Shown here in pieces: positions 6,432 to 7,800 of a DNA stretch of 7,800 nucleotides; the first letter of the stretch is position 1; every line of letters starts with the position of its first letter. The stretch spans positions 1-7,800 of the forward strand of contig DLRW01000021.1 in NCBI GenBank assembly GCA_002501205.1, in the 5' to 3' direction. The position numbers were made by a program, and so were the translations under genes. Source of the DNA: Flavobacteriales bacterium UBA7878. Its GTDB lineage: Bacteria; Bacteroidota; Bacteroidia; Flavobacteriales; Schleiferiaceae. The notes below the pieces were generated by a model. It did not search any database, was not told the origin of the DNA, and saw nothing but the letters and a program-made list of their open reading frames with translations.

Positions 6432-7658
6432 ATCAAATCGAATGGCTTTATTAGGTCGAATACGACTGATCAGATATGCAGGAATTAATAAACAAATCAG
6501 GCAAATAGCCAGAGTAATCAGATTGATTCCTATCAAATGCCAGGGATTCAAATCGATGCTTACCACACTTACATAATAGGTACTGGGATCGAGCTTTATA
6601 AAGCCATAATGGTCTTGCAACCAGGCCAGGCTTATGCCGATGAGATTCCCCCAGAATAGACCTTTGCCCATTAGATAAGCAGCATTAATAATAAAGATGC
6701 TTTGTATGCTTTGATTTTTACTGCCCATGGCTTTTAAGAGACCAATCATGGTGGTGCGCTCCATAATGAGTATTAAAAGGGCGATGGACATATTAATGGT
6801 GGCCACAATGATAATAATGCCCAGGATCAACATGATGTTTAAGTCAAAGAGATCCAACCATTGAAAGAGCTGTAAATTCAAGCTGCGGGCATCCATGGCA
6901 TCGTATTCAAAGGGAAGCTTCATTCGCAGTTCCGCTAAAAAGGCCTGGGGATCGTCAATATTTTGGAGGTGGATCTCATAAGCTCCCACTTCATGAGGAT
7001 CCCACTTCGCTAGTCTCTGCACGTGGTCCAAATCGCCAAGCAGAAAGGATTGATCCAGTTTATCGAAATCGGTGCGAAAAATACCTGCAACGGTGAACTT
7101 CCTGCGCAAGGGGGCTTTATTCGGACGCAAGAAATACATCTCACAATCGGAAAATAAGTCAAGCTTTAATTTTTGCGCCAAATTCGCGCTGATCAAAATA
7201 CTGTCATCATAGGTCCCATCCCTGAATTGAGGGATATGACCTTCGGTGAGGTAGTCCTCAATAAAGTGCAAATCATAATTTTCGCTAACGCCCTTAAGAA
7301 CCGCTCCCTCAAAGAGGTCATCAGCTTTTAAAATACCTGCATTCTGACCATAAGCCTGAAGCTTTTTGATGCGTGGATCATGTTTTAAACTATCGATAAG
7401 AGCAGCATCCAGAACAATGGGAACCTGTTCATAACCGGGATTTGGTCGATAATTCAGGATTTGAATATCTCCTCCAAATCCGGTTACTTTGTCTTTAATC
7501 GCTTTACGCAGACCGTTTCCGGTAGAAATGGCTAAGATCATGATGATCAAGCCTAAAGCGATGGCCCAAACGGTGATGTTTAAGACCGGTTTGGCCACCT
7601 TGCGGGTGGCGGATCGGTTTTTTAGAATACGACGGGCTATGAAAAACTCAAAGGACAC
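6429..7658 (-). CDS. FtsX/LolE-type ABC transporter permease (MacB-like periplasmic core)
   Basis: The 409-residue inner-membrane protein has the standard type VII ABC permease plan: helix 1 at about 26-46, a large periplasmic domain (47-265), then helices at about 272-298, 320-345 and 373-397. ERTTMIGLLKAMGS (300-313) is the cytoplasmic coupling motif of FtsX/LolC/LolE proteins, and the end PAYLISRIRPNKAIRFD is typical of them. Relatives move lipoproteins to the outer membrane or drive other mechanical export steps with a separate LolD-like ATPase, which is not in this window. LolE-like lipoprotein release is the best guess but is not proved. The start is GTG at 7658-7656, preceded immediately by an in-frame TGA (7661-7659). 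MSFEFFIARRIL fits the usual N-terminus of Bacteroidota homologues, and the next ATG falls inside helix 1. The start lies 3 nt from the start of a divergent gene. Confidence 0.93.
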   Translation of the reverse strand: MSFEFFIARRILKNRSATRKVAKPVLNITVWAIALGLIIMILAISTGNGLRKAIKDKVTGFGGDIQILNYRPNPGYEQVPIVLDAALIDSLKHDPRIKKLQAYGQNAGILKADDLFEGAVLKGVSENYDLHFIEDYLTEGHIPQFRDGTYDDSILISANLAQKLKLDLFSDCEMYFLRPNKAPLRRKFTVAGIFRTDFDKLDQSFLLGDLDHVQRLAKWDPHEVGAYEIHLQNIDDPQAFLAELRMKLPFEYDAMDARSLNLQLFQWLDLFDLNIMLILGIIIIVATINMSIALLILIMERTTMIGLLKAMGSKNQSIQSIFIINAAYLMGKGLFWGNLIGISLAWLQDHYGFIKLDPSTYYVSVVSIDLNPWHLIGINLITLAICLICLLIPAYLISRIRPNKAIRFD

Positions 7659-7661
7659 TCA

Positions 7662-7800
7662 ATGAAGCTTCAGAAAATTCGGCTCAAATATACCATAATG
7701 CTCTTGCTGCTGGCAGCAATTTTACCAGCACAAAGCCTGCGATTAAAAAGTCTGGATAGTTTGGTGGTAGCAGCCGATCGCCCGGGAGCCTATCTCGCTT
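7662..7800 (+). CDS. Exported protein of unknown function (partial, N-terminus only)
   Basis: An ATG at 7662 opens a frame that runs to the right edge without a stop, giving 46 complete codons. The product starts MKLQKIRLKYTIMLLLLAAI and continues LPAQSLRLKSLDSLVV. A basic n-region, a hydrophobic core (residues 12-21) and a likely signal peptidase I site after LPA (Ala23) make a convincing signal peptide. No cysteine follows, so it is not a lipoprotein. The 23 residues of mature protein (QSLRLKSLDSLVVAADRPGAYLA) are too few to name a family. The gene is divergent from the permease with 3 nt between start codons, so its promoter must lie inside the permease coding sequence; no exact TAnnTTTG was found there. 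Confidence 0.7.
   Translation, partial: MKLQKIRLKYTIMLLLLAAILPAQSLRLKSLDSLVVAADRPGAYLA
7685..7692 (-). promoter_or_regulatory. Predicted -7 box of the permease gene
   Basis: TATATTTG on the minus strand (7692-7685) matches TAnnTTTG exactly and ends 26 nt before the GTG start at 7658. The nearest upstream TTG on that strand (7719-7717) is 24 nt away, slightly long for a -33 element. The box lies inside the signal-peptide codons of the divergent gene at 7662. Confidence 0.4.

Overview
The window reads as chromosomal DNA of a Bacteroidota bacterium, probably of the Flavobacteriia type. Several predicted proteins have Bacteroidota-like forms: PyrD begins MYRLLLKPIFFSLDPEKAHH, and the cystathionine beta-synthase-type enzyme carries the EGIGEDILP stretch. 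The best promoter candidates match the Bacteroidota consensus (TTTG around -33, TAnnTTTG around -7), and Shine-Dalgarno sequences are mostly absent. No phage, transposon, CRISPR, tRNA or rRNA signal was seen. The content is almost entirely housekeeping or widely distributed genes.

Layout. Positions 1-431 (minus) hold the N-terminal part of a DUF1361 membrane protein that runs off the left edge. Positions 432-710 are non-coding, with an 8-bp inverted repeat just upstream of that gene. A small ABM-like protein (711-1055, plus) converges on smpB (1042-1497, minus), and their 3' ends overlap by 14 bp. smpB and pyrD (1585-2601, plus) diverge from an 87-bp spacer holding two facing promoters, a 15-bp inverted repeat with one mismatch, and a perfect 12-bp palindrome. 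pyrD converges on a hybrid histidine kinase (2582-4183, minus) with a 20-bp overlap.

From 7658 down to 2582 four minus-strand genes are closely spaced and could form a transcription unit: an FtsX/LolE-type permease (7658-6429), a CBS/cysteine synthase-type PLP enzyme with a CBS-domain pair (6395-5022), a substrate-binding-protein-like metal receptor without a signal peptide (5012-4233), and the kinase. The gaps are 33, 9 and 49 nt. A good -7 box also sits just before the PLP enzyme, so the last three may be transcribed separately from the permease. Three of the four use non-ATG starts (GTG, TTG, GTG). At the right edge a secreted or exported protein starts at 7662 (plus), only 3 nt from the permease start.

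How they work together. smpB (ribosome rescue) and pyrD (pyrimidine synthesis) are unrelated functions that share a spacer. The PLP enzyme and metal receptor are tightly coupled, but their functional link is not known to me. I found no convincing new multi-gene system. The items most worth a second look are the smpB/pyrD divergent control region and the same-frame, TTG-started pair at 5022/5012.
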